This document shows positions 52,030 to 60,701 of a DNA stretch of 64,000 bases, one piece after another (position 1 is the stretch's first letter; the number at the start of each line of letters is the position of its first letter). The stretch covers positions 1-64,000 of the forward strand of contig NZ_QWLB01000003.1 in assembly GCF_003574355.1 (NCBI RefSeq), read 5' to 3'. The notes below the pieces were generated by a model that was not told the origin of the DNA, made no database searches, and worked only from the letters and a program-made list of their open reading frames with translations. A program made the translations under genes and the position numbers. Source of the stretch: Meiothermus granaticius NBRC 107808. GTDB lineage: Bacteria; Deinococcota; Deinococci; Deinococcales; Thermaceae.

Positions 52030-54039
52030 TTAAGCCAGCTTATATCGCTCTTCGGCCAATCGGTACAAGGACCGCCAAACCAGCCGGTTGTAGGCCAGTA
52101 CCATCAGCCCCATGACCACCATGCCCAGACCCACATGGGGGTTGAACTCCCCGGTGCTCCAGTGGGCAATATAAGCGCCCAGGCCGGTAGCGGTAAGGGT
52201 GACATCGCCCCAGCTCACCACCTCGGCGACAATGCTGGCATTCCAGCTCCCCCCGGTAGCGGTAATCCCACCGGTAACAAAAGCCGGGAAGATGGCTGGC
52301 AGCGCCAGGCGGCGCCACCAGCTCCATCCCTTGAGGCCGGTGACCTTGGCGGCCTCTTTGAGATCGGAGGGAAGGGCGGTGGCCCCAGCCACAACGTTAA
52401 ACAGGATGTACCACTGGGTTCCCAGCACCATCAACGGGGCCGTCCAAAACTCCGGATTGAGGTGAAAATGAATGATCAGGATGACAAAAATAGGGAACAA
52501 CAGATTGGCCGGGAACGCGGCCCCAAACTGGGCTAGGGGCTGCACCCAACCGGCAAGCTGAGGCCGCAACCCAATCCAAACCCCGATCGGTACCCAGAAC
52601 AGCATGGCCAGCAGCACGAACAGCGTGACCCGCAAAGCGGTAAACAAGCCGAGCTTGAGCACGTGAAGCACCTCTAACAGTGAAACCTTCCCTGCGGGGG
52701 CCAGAGGTTTGGCACAGCGCTCGAGCCATCCGGTGGGCTCGAGCCGGTATTCCGTCAGGAGTTTGGCCAGCTCAGGGCTTATGGTCTGCCCGTTGTTGGA
52801 GATGCGGCACACCTCCGATAACCAGACCGCATTTTCCGATGAGCGGCGGACCCCCAGATCCTCGAAGCGCTTGGCCATACTGGCGCTAAACTCAGGATTG
52901 AGGTTGGGGTTGGGCTGGAGAAGGCGTCCATGGGCAAACCCCCACCCTGGCCCGAATAGAAAGGTCCAGAGATAGGCAAGGGAGCTGAGGGCAACGATGG
53001 CGATAAGGGCCGTAGAACCCCACCCCAATAGCCGCTGCTGGGGGGTGATGGAACGGACCTCCTTGACCCGAACCGGTCGGTTTTTAAGCGCGGTTGCCCG
53101 CCAGAGCCATTCCCACAGGGGCACGGGTAGCTGTGCGATCCGCCCGGCAAACCGAGCCCGCTGTAAGGCGGTCAGCACCCAGGAGTGGGGGGTGTCCTGT
53201 CCTTGGGAGAGCTCGATCTTGAACTTTTCACTCCAGGCCACCAAGGGTCGGAAGAAGAGCTGGTCATACAGCAACACCAGCACCAGTACGGTGAGGCCAG
53301 CGTAAATCATGGCTCGGACATCGGCTTGCTGAATGGCCAGGGCCACATACGAGCCCACACCGGGTAGAAATTGGGGGTGATCACGCCCCACCACGCTGAT
53401 CACTTCGGAAGCCACCACGAAGAACCAGCCACCCGAGACCGACATCATGGTGTTCCAGACCAGCCCAGGCATGGCATAGGGCACATCGAGTTTCCAGAAG
53501 CGCTGCCAGGGGGAGAGCCGCAGCATCAGGGCGGCCTCCTGGAGCTCTTTGGGCTGGGTGGTCAGCGAGGCATAGAAGCTGAAGGTCATGTTCCAGACCT
53601 GCGAGGTGAAGATGGCGAAGACCGCAGCGGCTTCCAGGCCCAACAAGCTGCCCCGAAATATCCCTAGGAACATCGCGGTGGTTGCGGTGAGGAACCCCAG
53701 GATGGGGAGGGATTGCAGAAAATCAAGCACCGGGATCATCACCCGCTCAGCCCCTCGGACCCGGGCTGCAATGGTGGCATAGACCAGGGTGAAGCCAAAT
53801 GAAAAGACCAGGGCCACGGCCATGCGCAGCAGCGTTCGCAGGCCATAGTAGGGCAGGTTGGCCGGATTGAGCGAAACGGTGAGGTCCGGGGTTTTGGGGC
53901 CGAACGGGGCTGCGGCTCCTTTGAGCCCCAGCTCCACCAGCACAAACAAGGCGATCAGGCCAGGTATGACCAGTAGATCCCAGCGTGAGAAAGGCCGGTG
54001 CGGGCGTACTGCTTCTGGAGTAGGGAAGATCCGGTTCAC
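52030..54039 (-). CDS. ABC transporter permease with two fused membrane domains
   Basis: This 669-residue protein contains two BPD_transp_1-type permease domains (about 60-270 and 440-660), each with the EAA-like loop: LQEAALMLRLSPWQRFWKLD in the first, LKEAAKVTGLKGWSWWRRLA in the second. A single chain thus supplies both halves of the channel. The segment GRDHPQFLPGVGSYVALAIQ matches the decayed fragment at 37349. It starts at GTG 54039, overlapping the stop of a 17-residue leader ORF (GTGA). The ATPase gene follows 59 bp downstream. Confidence 0.9.
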   Translation of the reverse strand: MNRIFPTPEAVRPHRPFSRWDLLVIPGLIALFVLVELGLKGAAAPFGPKTPDLTVSLNPANLPYYGLRTLLRMAVALVFSFGFTLVYATIAARVRGAERVMIPVLDFLQSLPILGFLTATTAMFLGIFRGSLLGLEAAAVFAIFTSQVWNMTFSFYASLTTQPKELQEAALMLRLSPWQRFWKLDVPYAMPGLVWNTMMSVSGGWFFVVASEVISVVGRDHPQFLPGVGSYVALAIQQADVRAMIYAGLTVLVLVLLYDQLFFRPLVAWSEKFKIELSQGQDTPHSWVLTALQRARFAGRIAQLPVPLWEWLWRATALKNRPVRVKEVRSITPQQRLLGWGSTALIAIVALSSLAYLWTFLFGPGWGFAHGRLLQPNPNLNPEFSASMAKRFEDLGVRRSSENAVWLSEVCRISNNGQTISPELAKLLTEYRLEPTGWLERCAKPLAPAGKVSLLEVLHVLKLGLFTALRVTLFVLLAMLFWVPIGVWIGLRPQLAGWVQPLAQFGAAFPANLLFPIFVILIIHFHLNPEFWTAPLMVLGTQWYILFNVVAGATALPSDLKEAAKVTGLKGWSWWRRLALPAIFPAFVTGGITATGGSWNASIVAEVVSWGDVTLTATGLGAYIAHWSTGEFNPHVGLGMVVMGLMVLAYNRLVWRSLYRLAEERYKLA

Positions 54040-54089
54040 CGGGGGCCTCCCTGAGTGGAGAAGTGGAGTTTGGAGATGGGGAAATGCAT
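54036..54089 (-). CDS. 17-residue leader ORF coupled to the ABC permease
   Basis: It begins MHFPISKLHFSTQGGPR and ends at a TGA overlapping the permease GTG. A perfect ribosome site AAGGAGG is 5 nt upstream of its ATG, whereas the permease GTG has only an internal GGGAGG. Ribosomes finishing the leader could restart at GTG, so the operon's translation is probably controlled through this ORF's ribosome site, which is hidden by the helix described at 54090-54127. Confidence 0.6.
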   Translation of the reverse strand: MHFPISKLHFSTQGGPR

Positions 54090-54220
54090 GACAACCTCCT
54101 TGGTTTGATTGGGCCCCGGAGGTTGCCGGAATAGCTATGACGCCAGGTAGAAACCCCCAGGGGCGGGCTTAAGTCGGCAACTGCCAGGGCTTTCCACGGC
54201 GGGATATTCTCCTTTTACAG
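54090..54220 (-). promoter_or_regulatory. Candidate translational riboswitch leader of the ABC transporter operon
   Basis: On the minus strand GGCAACCTCC (54127-54118) can pair over 10 bp (one G-U) with GGAGGTTGTC (54099-54090), covering the ribosome site of the leader ORF. The same CGGCAAC (54128-54122) can pair instead with GTTGCCG (54181-54175), closing a branched structure. Inside it are a GCCC/GGGT hairpin, an unpaired TTCTACC and a TGGC/GCTA hairpin. The two helices exclude each other. TAGACT near 54225 is a plausible -10. Ligand and class are unknown. Confidence 0.6.
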
Positions 54221-54356
54221 AAGTCTACCTCATGCGATTTGCACAAGGCGCTCGAGCACTCTAGGTTTCTAATATGAAAGGGGGATGAAGGCCCTCTCGG
54301 TGGGCTCCAAAGGGCCAATTCCTAATTGCGGGTTCCACTGGGGTAATCTGGAAGCC

Positions 54357-54983
54357 ATGTTCCCACTGTATGACCTCAACCGTTTGCCAATTCGCCCGGT
54401 GGTGGTGTATTCACTGATCTTGCTCAACTTTTTGGCCTTCATTTACACGTATTTTCTCACCGATCCTGCCCAGGTGCTTTCGGCCTATGCCTTTGTCCCC
54501 TCGCGTTTTTTCGCCGACCCCAGTGGGCAATGGGCAACCCTGTTTACCAGCATGTTTCTGCATGGCAGCATCGCGCACATCTTGGGCAATATGTGGTTCT
54601 TGTGGATTTTTGGCGACAACGTAGAAGCCCGTATGGGCCACGGGCGCTTCTTGGTGTTTTATCTGTTGGGTGGGGTGATTGCCGCTTTTTTCCAGGGCCT
54701 GATCGGGGGAGATGCCCCAATGATTGGGGCTTCAGGAGCCATTTCAGCGGTGCTGGGGGCGTATATTGTGCTCTTTCCCAGGGCCTTGATCTTCTCACTG
54801 GTGGGTTTTTTCCCCCTGCCTGTGCCTGCCCTAATTTATCTGGGCTACTGGGCCCTGCTTCAGCTATGGCAGAGCGCGGGGGGGGTGCCAGGGATTGCCT
54901 TCTGGGCTCATATCGGGGGGTTTATCGGAGGAGCCCTGCTGGTGCGCTTTTTCATTGTACCCCAGCGCTACCGCCGGCCTTGA
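54357..54983 (+). CDS. Rhomboid-family intramembrane serine protease
   Basis: This 208-residue protein has six membrane helices. Catalytic Ser lies in IGASGAISAVLGAY and His in FWAHIGGFIGGALL. The HGSIAHILGNMWFLWIFGDN segment matches the conserved oxyanion/WR-loop region (H-x3-H-x3-N). It cleaves membrane proteins within their transmembrane helices. The ATG at 54357 lies 7 nt after TAATCT with no ribosome site, so I prefer it to the ATG at 54285. Confidence 0.93.
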   Translation: MFPLYDLNRLPIRPVVVYSLILLNFLAFIYTYFLTDPAQVLSAYAFVPSRFFADPSGQWATLFTSMFLHGSIAHILGNMWFLWIFGDNVEARMGHGRFLVFYLLGGVIAAFFQGLIGGDAPMIGASGAISAVLGAYIVLFPRALIFSLVGFFPLPVPALIYLGYWALLQLWQSAGGVPGIAFWAHIGGFIGGALLVRFFIVPQRYRRP

Positions 54984-55017
54984 TCTCCCGGGGGTTTTGA
55001 CACCGCTTCGCCCACGC

Positions 55018-55046
55018 TTGACAGATAAAAGCGCACGCGGTATCGT
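55018..55046 (+). promoter_or_regulatory. Consensus-type promoter of the GH4-lacI operon
   Basis: A perfect TTGACA (55018-55023), 17-bp spacer and TATCGT (55041-55046) lie about 87 bp upstream of the GH4 ATG. Confidence 0.8.
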
Positions 55047-55063
55047 ACTGACGCGCGTTAGTA
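55046..55063. promoter_or_regulatory. LacI-family operator candidate
   Basis: TACTGACGCGCGTTAGTA is palindromic over 18 bp apart from one symmetric pair, with a central CGCG. It lies over the transcription start of the promoter at 55018, as expected for repression by the LacI-type protein encoded downstream in the same operon. Confidence 0.65.
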
Positions 55064-55133
55064 GCAGGTGTTAATCGGCGATAAATCAGCCCTGATCAAG
55101 AGGCCCTTTGGCCTTAGCGTAAGGAGAAGATGT

Positions 55134-56483
55134 ATGCCTAAAATCACCTTCATCGGCGCAGGCAGCACGGTATTTGCTCGGAACTTGATGGGGGATATCC
55201 TCAGCTTTCCGGAGCTCTCGGAGTCTACCCTGGTGCTCTACGATATCAATGCGGAGCGGCTCAAGACCTCGGAGATTGTGGCGCATAAGTTAGCGGAGAG
55301 TCTGGGGGCTAAGCCCAGAATCATCGCGACCACGGACCGGGTGCAGGCCCTCGAGGGGGCTGACTACGCCATCAACATGATCCAGGTGGCCGGGTACAAG
55401 CCTGGGACGGTCCTTGATTTTGAGATTCCCAAAAAGTACGGTCTGCGCCAGACCATCGCGGATACCTTGGGAATCGGTGGGATCATGCGGGGCCTGCGCA
55501 CCATCCCGGTGCTCTTGGAGATGAGCCACGAGATGGAGCGGCTCTGTCCGGATGTGCTGCACCTCAACTATGTAAACCCCATGGCCATGAACACCTGGGC
55601 CCTGCTCAAGGCCACCCGTACCAAGACCGTGGGCTTATGCCATAGCGTGCAGGGCACCGCCGAGCAGCTGGCTCAGGATATTGAGGTGCCCATTGAGGAG
55701 ATCAACTACCTCTGTGCTGGGATCAACCACATGGCTTTTTACCTCAGGTTCGAGCGAAACGGCGAGGATCTCTATCCCAAGATTCGGGCCTTTCTCGAGA
55801 GCGGCAAAACGGCCTATCGTGGGCATGGTGGGGGGGTGCAGCTGGCGGACAAGGTGCGCTATGAGATGTTTCGCCGCCTGGGTTACTTCGTTACGGAGTC
55901 CAGCGAGCACTTCAGTGAGTACACCCCTTATTTCATCAAGCGCGATCGCCCCGACCTGATCGAGAGGTTCGGCATTCCCCTGGACGAGTACATCCGCCGC
56001 TGCGAGGAGCAGATTGCCGGTTGGGAACACCTGCGCGAGGAGCTGGAGCAAAACACCCATCCGCTTCCGGTACACCGCAGCCACGAGTATGGCTCGCTGA
56101 TCATCCATAGCCAGGAGACCGGCACGCCCCGGGTGGTCTATGGCAATGTGCTCAACCATGGCCTGATTGAGAACCTCCCCGAGGGGTGCTGTGTGGAAGT
56201 GCCTTGCCTGGTGGATAAAAACGGGATTCAGCCCACGCGCATTGGAAGCCTGCCCCCCCAGTTGGCCGCCCTCATGCAGACCAACATCAACGTGCAGTCG
56301 CTGGTGGTTGAGGCGGTGCTCACCGGTAAGCGGGAGCACGTCTACCACGCAGCCATGTTAGACCCCCATACCGCGGCCGAGCTCGATCTGGACCAGATTT
56401 GGAGCTTGGTGGACGAGCTGTTGGCTGCTCACGGAGACTGGATTCCCGAGCCCCTGCGCTCCAAGCCGGTAATGCGGAGCTGA
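55134..56483 (+). CDS. Family 4 glycoside hydrolase (alpha-galactosidase/alpha-glucuronidase type)
   Basis: This 449-residue enzyme uses NAD+ and a metal. It has the N-terminal dinucleotide motif ITFIGAGSTVFARNLMGDIL, YVNPMAMNTWA, the metal-binding Cys motif LCHSVQGTAEQL and the metal-binding His in CAGINHMAFYL. The CHSV form belongs to the alpha-galactosidase/alpha-glucuronidase branch rather than the phospho-glucosidase branch (CN-type). The ATG at 55134 has AAGGAGAA upstream. It is cotranscribed with a LacI-type regulator 20 bp downstream. No transport genes are next to it. Confidence 0.9.
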   Translation: MPKITFIGAGSTVFARNLMGDILSFPELSESTLVLYDINAERLKTSEIVAHKLAESLGAKPRIIATTDRVQALEGADYAINMIQVAGYKPGTVLDFEIPKKYGLRQTIADTLGIGGIMRGLRTIPVLLEMSHEMERLCPDVLHLNYVNPMAMNTWALLKATRTKTVGLCHSVQGTAEQLAQDIEVPIEEINYLCAGINHMAFYLRFERNGEDLYPKIRAFLESGKTAYRGHGGGVQLADKVRYEMFRRLGYFVTESSEHFSEYTPYFIKRDRPDLIERFGIPLDEYIRRCEEQIAGWEHLREELEQNTHPLPVHRSHEYGSLIIHSQETGTPRVVYGNVLNHGLIENLPEGCCVEVPCLVDKNGIQPTRIGSLPPQLAALMQTNINVQSLVVEAVLTGKREHVYHAAMLDPHTAAELDLDQIWSLVDELLAAHGDWIPEPLRSKPVMRS

Positions 56484-56503
56484 ATGAGGGCCACCTTCCC
56501 CAA

Positions 56504-57568
56504 ATGACGCCCAAATCCCGGGTTACCAGCCATCAAGTCGCTAAGCGCGCCGGAGTTTCGCGGACTACGGTTTCCTTCGTGCTCAACAATGTGCCTGGGG
56601 CTAATATCAGCGAGGAGACCCGGGCCCGGGTGCTGCAGGCAGCCGCAGAACTGGGATACGTGCCCAACGCTGCCGCTCGCAGCTTGGTGAGTGGGCAGAC
56701 TCTCACCCTGGGCTTGGTGGTTTCCCACGCCGAGCACCTGAAGGTGGATGCCTATATCCCTCAACTGCTCTACAGCCTCAGCCATACTAGCCATCGGCAC
56801 GGTTACCGGGTGCTTTTAGAGACGGTTGAAGATGTCTCTCGAGCCGATGTGTACCTCGAGCTGGTGCGTGGACAGCGGATTGATGGCTTGATCGTGCTTA
56901 ACCTGCGCTCGGACGACAAGCAACTCCCCGAGCTGATCCGGCGCAACTTTCCGGTGGTGTTGATCGGGTTTAGGCGCTGGGCAGAGCTGGAGGAGAAGGT
57001 TTACGCGGTGGAGACCGACGACCTCGAGGCCAGCAGCCGAGCCACCCAGCACCTTATCGGGCTGGGCCACACCCGAATCGCGCACATCACCTTCTCGCCG
57101 GACAACTATTTCGCTACCCAGACCCGGCATCAGGGGTATCGCTTGGCGCTCGAGGCGGCGGGGTTGGAGTACAACCCAAAGCTGGTCCGCTTTGGCAACT
57201 ACAGCGCAGCCAGCGGCTACGAGGCTATGCAGAAGCTTCTGCAGCGAAAACCCTATCCCACCGCCCTGTTCGCCGGAAATGACACCATCGCTTTGGGGGC
57301 CATGGCGGCGATTCATGAAAAGGGGTTGCGCATCCCCCAAGATATTGCGGTGGTCGGGTATGACGATATCCCTACCGCTCCATACCTGATCCCTCCCCTA
57401 ACTACCATCCAGATTCCGGCAGTGGAGCAGGGACGCCTGGCGGTGGAGATGCTCTCCGGGCTGATTCGGGGGGTTGTGCCGGAGCGCCCCCAGATTCGCC
57501 TGCCCGCCCCGCTGATTGTCCGTGCCTCGTGTGGGGCTAAACAAAAGGCCAAGGCGTATCAACGCTGA
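56504..57568 (+). CDS. LacI-family transcriptional regulator
   Basis: This 354-residue protein has the N-terminal LacI helix-turn-helix and hinge (TSHQVAKRAGVSRTTVSFVL, then GYVPNAAARSL) and a periplasmic-binding-protein-like sugar domain (GLVVSHAEHL, DGLIVLNLRS, TALFAGNDTIALGAM, VVGYDDIPTAPYLIPPLTTI). It follows the GH4 gene in the same operon and probably represses it at the palindrome 55046-55063 until the sugar binds. Confidence 0.92.
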   Translation: MTPKSRVTSHQVAKRAGVSRTTVSFVLNNVPGANISEETRARVLQAAAELGYVPNAAARSLVSGQTLTLGLVVSHAEHLKVDAYIPQLLYSLSHTSHRHGYRVLLETVEDVSRADVYLELVRGQRIDGLIVLNLRSDDKQLPELIRRNFPVVLIGFRRWAELEEKVYAVETDDLEASSRATQHLIGLGHTRIAHITFSPDNYFATQTRHQGYRLALEAAGLEYNPKLVRFGNYSAASGYEAMQKLLQRKPYPTALFAGNDTIALGAMAAIHEKGLRIPQDIAVVGYDDIPTAPYLIPPLTTIQIPAVEQGRLAVEMLSGLIRGVVPERPQIRLPAPLIVRASCGAKQKAKAYQR

Positions 57569-57645
57569 GCAGCGTATAGGCCGTCCCAGACCGGAGGCCC
57601 TACCTCCTGACCCGGTTTGCCCGAGATGAAGTGTGAGGTGTCTTC

Positions 57646-57673
57646 TTGTACTTCCTTTCACAAAGAAGTACAA
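57646..57673. promoter_or_regulatory. 9-bp inverted repeat upstream of NDH-2
   Basis: TTGTACTTC (57646-57654) and GAAGTACAA (57665-57673) are perfect inverted copies 10 bp apart. The arms also supply TTGTAC and TACAAA 17 bp apart, which could act as -35 and -10, so the repeat may be an operator placed on a promoter. As RNA it would be a 9-bp hairpin. The arms do not match the Rex consensus. Confidence 0.5.
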
Positions 57674-57728
57674 ATGTCCTGAGGGTCGGTGTCTTTTGGG
57701 TAAGACGGGCTGGCCCAGGGAGGGCTTC

Positions 57729-59012
57729 ATGTCCGAGAAGCACGTGGTGGTACTGGGGGCGGGATTCGCTGGGCTGAATGCGGTGCGCGAACTGGCCCGT
57801 GAGCCGGGGCTGCGGATTACGCTGGTGGACCGTAACAACTATCACCTCTTCCAACCGCTCTTGTACCAGGTAGCCTCAGGTGGACTCGAGTCACCGCAGA
57901 TCGCCTTTCCCATCCGGGCCTTTCTGCGCCGCTATACAAACGCCTGCTTCCTGATGGGCAACGCTGAGCGGGTTGATCCCCAGGCCAAGACCGTGACGGT
58001 GGACGGCCAGTTGCTGCCCTACGACTACCTGCTGGTCGGGGTGGGAACCCGCACCAATGACTTTGGCCTGCCGGGGGTGGCGCAGTACGCCCAGGGAATG
58101 AAGGGCCTCGAGGACGCCCTGCGCATCCGTGACCGCCTGATCTCGGCCTGTGAGGAGGCTGCTCGCACGAGTGACCCTCAGCGGCGCAAATCGCTCCTGA
58201 CCACGGTGATCGTGGGCGGCGGGCCGACCGGGGTGGAGCTGGCCGGGGCCTTCGCCGAGGCCAAGCGGCACGTCATCTCGCGCGACATCCCGGAGATCGC
58301 GGGGGAGATGCGGATCGTGCTGGTGGAGGGGTTCGGGCGCATCCTGAGCGCCTTCAGCGAGTCCAGCAGCCGCTACGCCGAGCGCTTCCTGCGGGCGATG
58401 GGGGTCGAGCTAGTCTACGGCGACCCGGTGGCTGAGGTCGGGTCAGGGGGGGTGCGGTTCCAGAGCGGGCGCTTTGTGCCCAGCTTCAGCACCATCTGGG
58501 CCGCGGGGGTCACCGGGGTGGCAATTCCGGGGCTACCCGCCGGGCGCGGAGGCCGGATCGTCACCGCGCCGGAGCTTTTCATCCCCGAGCACCCCGAGAT
58601 CTACGTGGCCGGAGACTCCAACGCCCTCGCCGGCGACGATGGGAAGGCGTACCCGCAGGTAGCCCAGACCGCCATCCAGCAGGGGGTTTTGGCTGGATGC
58701 AACATCGTGCGTGCGGTGCGGGGACAGCGGCAAAAGCCGTTCAGGTACATCGACAAAGGCAACCTGGCAACCTTGGGCCGCAACCACGCCATCGCCGAGA
58801 TCGGGCGGCTGCGATTCAAGGGCTTCGCGGCCTGGGCGCTGTGGCTGGTAGTACACCTCTACTATCTGATCGGCTTCCGAAACCGCCTTCTGGTAATGGC
58901 AAACTGGGCCTACAGCTACTTCACCTACGACTTTGCGGTGCGCATTCTGCACAAACGGGTGGCGTTTCCCGAGACGAGCCCGCAGGAGGTGAGGGAGACG
59001 GTCAGGACATAG
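57729..59012 (+). CDS. Type II NADH dehydrogenase (NDH-2)
   Basis: This 427-residue FAD enzyme transfers electrons from NADH to quinone without pumping protons. The FAD motif is VVVLGAGFAGLNAVREL, the NADH motif TVIVGGGPTGVELAGAFAEA, and YVAGDSNALAGDDGKAYPQVAQTAIQQG contains the quinone-site AQxAxQQG. A hydrophobic stretch near the C-terminus (ALWLVVHLYYLIGFRNRLLV) is the membrane-binding region. AGGGAGG precedes the ATG at 57729. Confidence 0.93.
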   Translation: MSEKHVVVLGAGFAGLNAVRELAREPGLRITLVDRNNYHLFQPLLYQVASGGLESPQIAFPIRAFLRRYTNACFLMGNAERVDPQAKTVTVDGQLLPYDYLLVGVGTRTNDFGLPGVAQYAQGMKGLEDALRIRDRLISACEEAARTSDPQRRKSLLTTVIVGGGPTGVELAGAFAEAKRHVISRDIPEIAGEMRIVLVEGFGRILSAFSESSSRYAERFLRAMGVELVYGDPVAEVGSGGVRFQSGRFVPSFSTIWAAGVTGVAIPGLPAGRGGRIVTAPELFIPEHPEIYVAGDSNALAGDDGKAYPQVAQTAIQQGVLAGCNIVRAVRGQRQKPFRYIDKGNLATLGRNHAIAEIGRLRFKGFAAWALWLVVHLYYLIGFRNRLLVMANWAYSYFTYDFAVRILHKRVAFPETSPQEVRETVRT

Positions 59013-59022
59013 CCGAAAGAGC

Positions 59023-60054
59023 TCAGGGGTTCGGGCTCAGGGAGAGGAACTCTGCGTAGGTTTGGCGCAGCACCTCTTCGGAGATGGGATGAATTTCTAG
59101 CTTGCCCATCCCCATCGGCACCACCCAGTGCAGTGAGGTGCCGAGCGTTTTTTTGTCCCTGGCCATGAAAGGGGCCAGCGCCTCCCACTCCAGCGGGGGT
59201 AGCCGGGGAGGGGAGAGCCAGGCCAGCAGGTTTTGTACCGCTGGGGTCAAGTCCGTGCCGCCATGAGCCCGGCCCAGAAGGGCCGCAAACAGCAGGCCGT
59301 AGGCAACCGCGGCTCCGTGGGAGAGCTGGTGCTGGGTAGCCGCCTCGAGGGCATGCCCCAGGGTGTGTCCCAGGTTCAGCTTGCGGCGCTCACCGGTTTC
59401 CCTTGGATCGGCTTCAACCACCGCGATCTTGACCGCCACCGCTCGAGCCAGGTAGGCCTCGAGGGCCGGGCTTGAGCGGCTCAGCGGCTCGACCTCGAGC
59501 AGGCCCTCGTCCCCAGCGATGAGGCCATGCTTGAAGGCCTCCACCAAGCCTTCCTTGAAGGGGGTCTCAGGCAGGGTGGCCAGGGCCTCTAGATCAGCGT
59601 AAACCCCTTCAGGAGCGTAAAAAGCACCCACCAGGTTTTTGCCCTCGGGGAGGTTGATTCCGGTTTTATTGCCCACCGAGGCGTCCACAATGGCTAAGGT
59701 GGTGGTAGGAACATTGATGAACCGAATCCCCCGCAGGTAGCTTGCGGCCAGAAAACCGCCCAGGTCCGTCAGGGTGCCCCCACCCACGACATAGAGGGTG
59801 GTGTTGCGCGGCAAGGCCTTCCCGGCTAGCCAGGACAGCGCCTGGGCATAGGTCTCGAGGGTCTTGGCCCCCTCGCCCCCTGCCAGCCCTAAGCGGTAGG
59901 GAATTTCCAGGCGCTGGGCCAAGCCAAGGGCAAAGCCCTCGACCGCGGTGTCGTAAAGCAGGGCCTTAGGCCCTTCTGAGCGGGGGACCTCGAGCCCCCG
60001 CCCCAGGAGGATGGGATAGGGAAAGGGCGATTCAATCCTGAGCGTTGTCGGCAT
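59023..60054 (-). CDS. aroB: 3-dehydroquinate synthase
   Basis: This 343-residue enzyme makes 3-dehydroquinate from DAHP, the second step of the shikimate pathway. The NAD site is VVGGGTLTDLGGFLAASYLR; the metal-binding region includes FKEGLVEAFKHGLI and LNLGHTLGHALE. The ATG at 60054 lies within the end of aroK (23-bp overlap). The frame is open to 60237, but only the part from 60054 shows homology. Confidence 0.95.
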   Translation of the reverse strand: MPTTLRIESPFPYPILLGRGLEVPRSEGPKALLYDTAVEGFALGLAQRLEIPYRLGLAGGEGAKTLETYAQALSWLAGKALPRNTTLYVVGGGTLTDLGGFLAASYLRGIRFINVPTTTLAIVDASVGNKTGINLPEGKNLVGAFYAPEGVYADLEALATLPETPFKEGLVEAFKHGLIAGDEGLLEVEPLSRSSPALEAYLARAVAVKIAVVEADPRETGERRKLNLGHTLGHALEAATQHQLSHGAAVAYGLLFAALLGRAHGGTDLTPAVQNLLAWLSPPRLPPLEWEALAPFMARDKKTLGTSLHWVVPMGMGKLEIHPISEEVLRQTYAEFLSLSPNP

Positions 60055-60619
60055 AGTTCCACAGCTTCTCGATGATCTCGTCCACCACGTCAGGAACCCG
60101 CCGTCCATCGGTCGAGACATGGATGGTGGCTTGACGATAGATGGCTTCCCGCTCGGCCAGTAGACGTTGAATGCGCTCGTAGGCCAGCTCGGCCAGGTCT
60201 TTGGGGGCTTCCCCAGGGGCGGGGTGGGGAGGGTCAAGGATCGGGCGCTGCCCAGGGCGGCGGCTGACCCGTTCGTAGATGGTTTGCGGGCTGGCCCACA
60301 GGCTCACCACCGGCCCGCGCTGCAACAGGCTTTCGCGGTTTTGGGGACCCACGAAGGTTCCACCCCCCAGGGAGAGCACCAGGAAGTCTTTCCCCGTGAG
60401 CTCAGCCACGGCCTCCGCCTCGAGCTGCCGGAAGGTGCTCTCCCCGAGATGGCGGAAGATATCGGGGATGGAGAGCCCGGTTTCGCGCTCGATATAGCGA
60501 TCCAGGTCTATAAAGTGCAGCATCAGCTCACGGGCCAGCTCCCGCCCGATGCGGCTTTTGCCCACGCCCATGAACCCGGTGAGCGCAACCCAGGTGGTGG
60601 GGCGCTCAACCTTGAGCAT
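60032..60619 (-). CDS. aroK: Shikimate kinase
   Basis: This 195-residue P-loop kinase phosphorylates shikimate. It has Walker A LTGFMGVGKSRIGRELA, the shikimate-binding FIDLDRYIERETG, LSLGGGTFVGPQNR and the lid SRRPGQRPILD. I chose the ATG at 60619 because it puts the P-loop at residues 10-18 as in relatives; a TTG at 60685 is the alternative. It overlaps aroB, and aroC lies upstream in the same direction. Confidence 0.93.
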   Translation of the reverse strand: MLKVERPTTWVALTGFMGVGKSRIGRELARELMLHFIDLDRYIERETGLSIPDIFRHLGESTFRQLEAEAVAELTGKDFLVLSLGGGTFVGPQNRESLLQRGPVVSLWASPQTIYERVSRRPGQRPILDPPHPAPGEAPKDLAELAYERIQRLLAEREAIYRQATIHVSTDGRRVPDVVDEIIEKLWNYADNAQD

Positions 60620-60701
60620 GGGGGAACCGCGGATCAAAAAGTGCCGGAGCAGGAATGGGTCCCGCCGCGGAGGGTAGAGGGTCAACGCTCAAGGCCATAT
60701 C

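Noticed and set aside
54090-54220. Purine or guanidine-I riboswitch in the ABC transporter leader
   Set aside because: TTTCTACC in a three-way junction recalls the purine class, but the loop-loop bases and the rest of the core do not fit. The guanidine-I (ykkC) core sequences are absent. I therefore call the class unknown.
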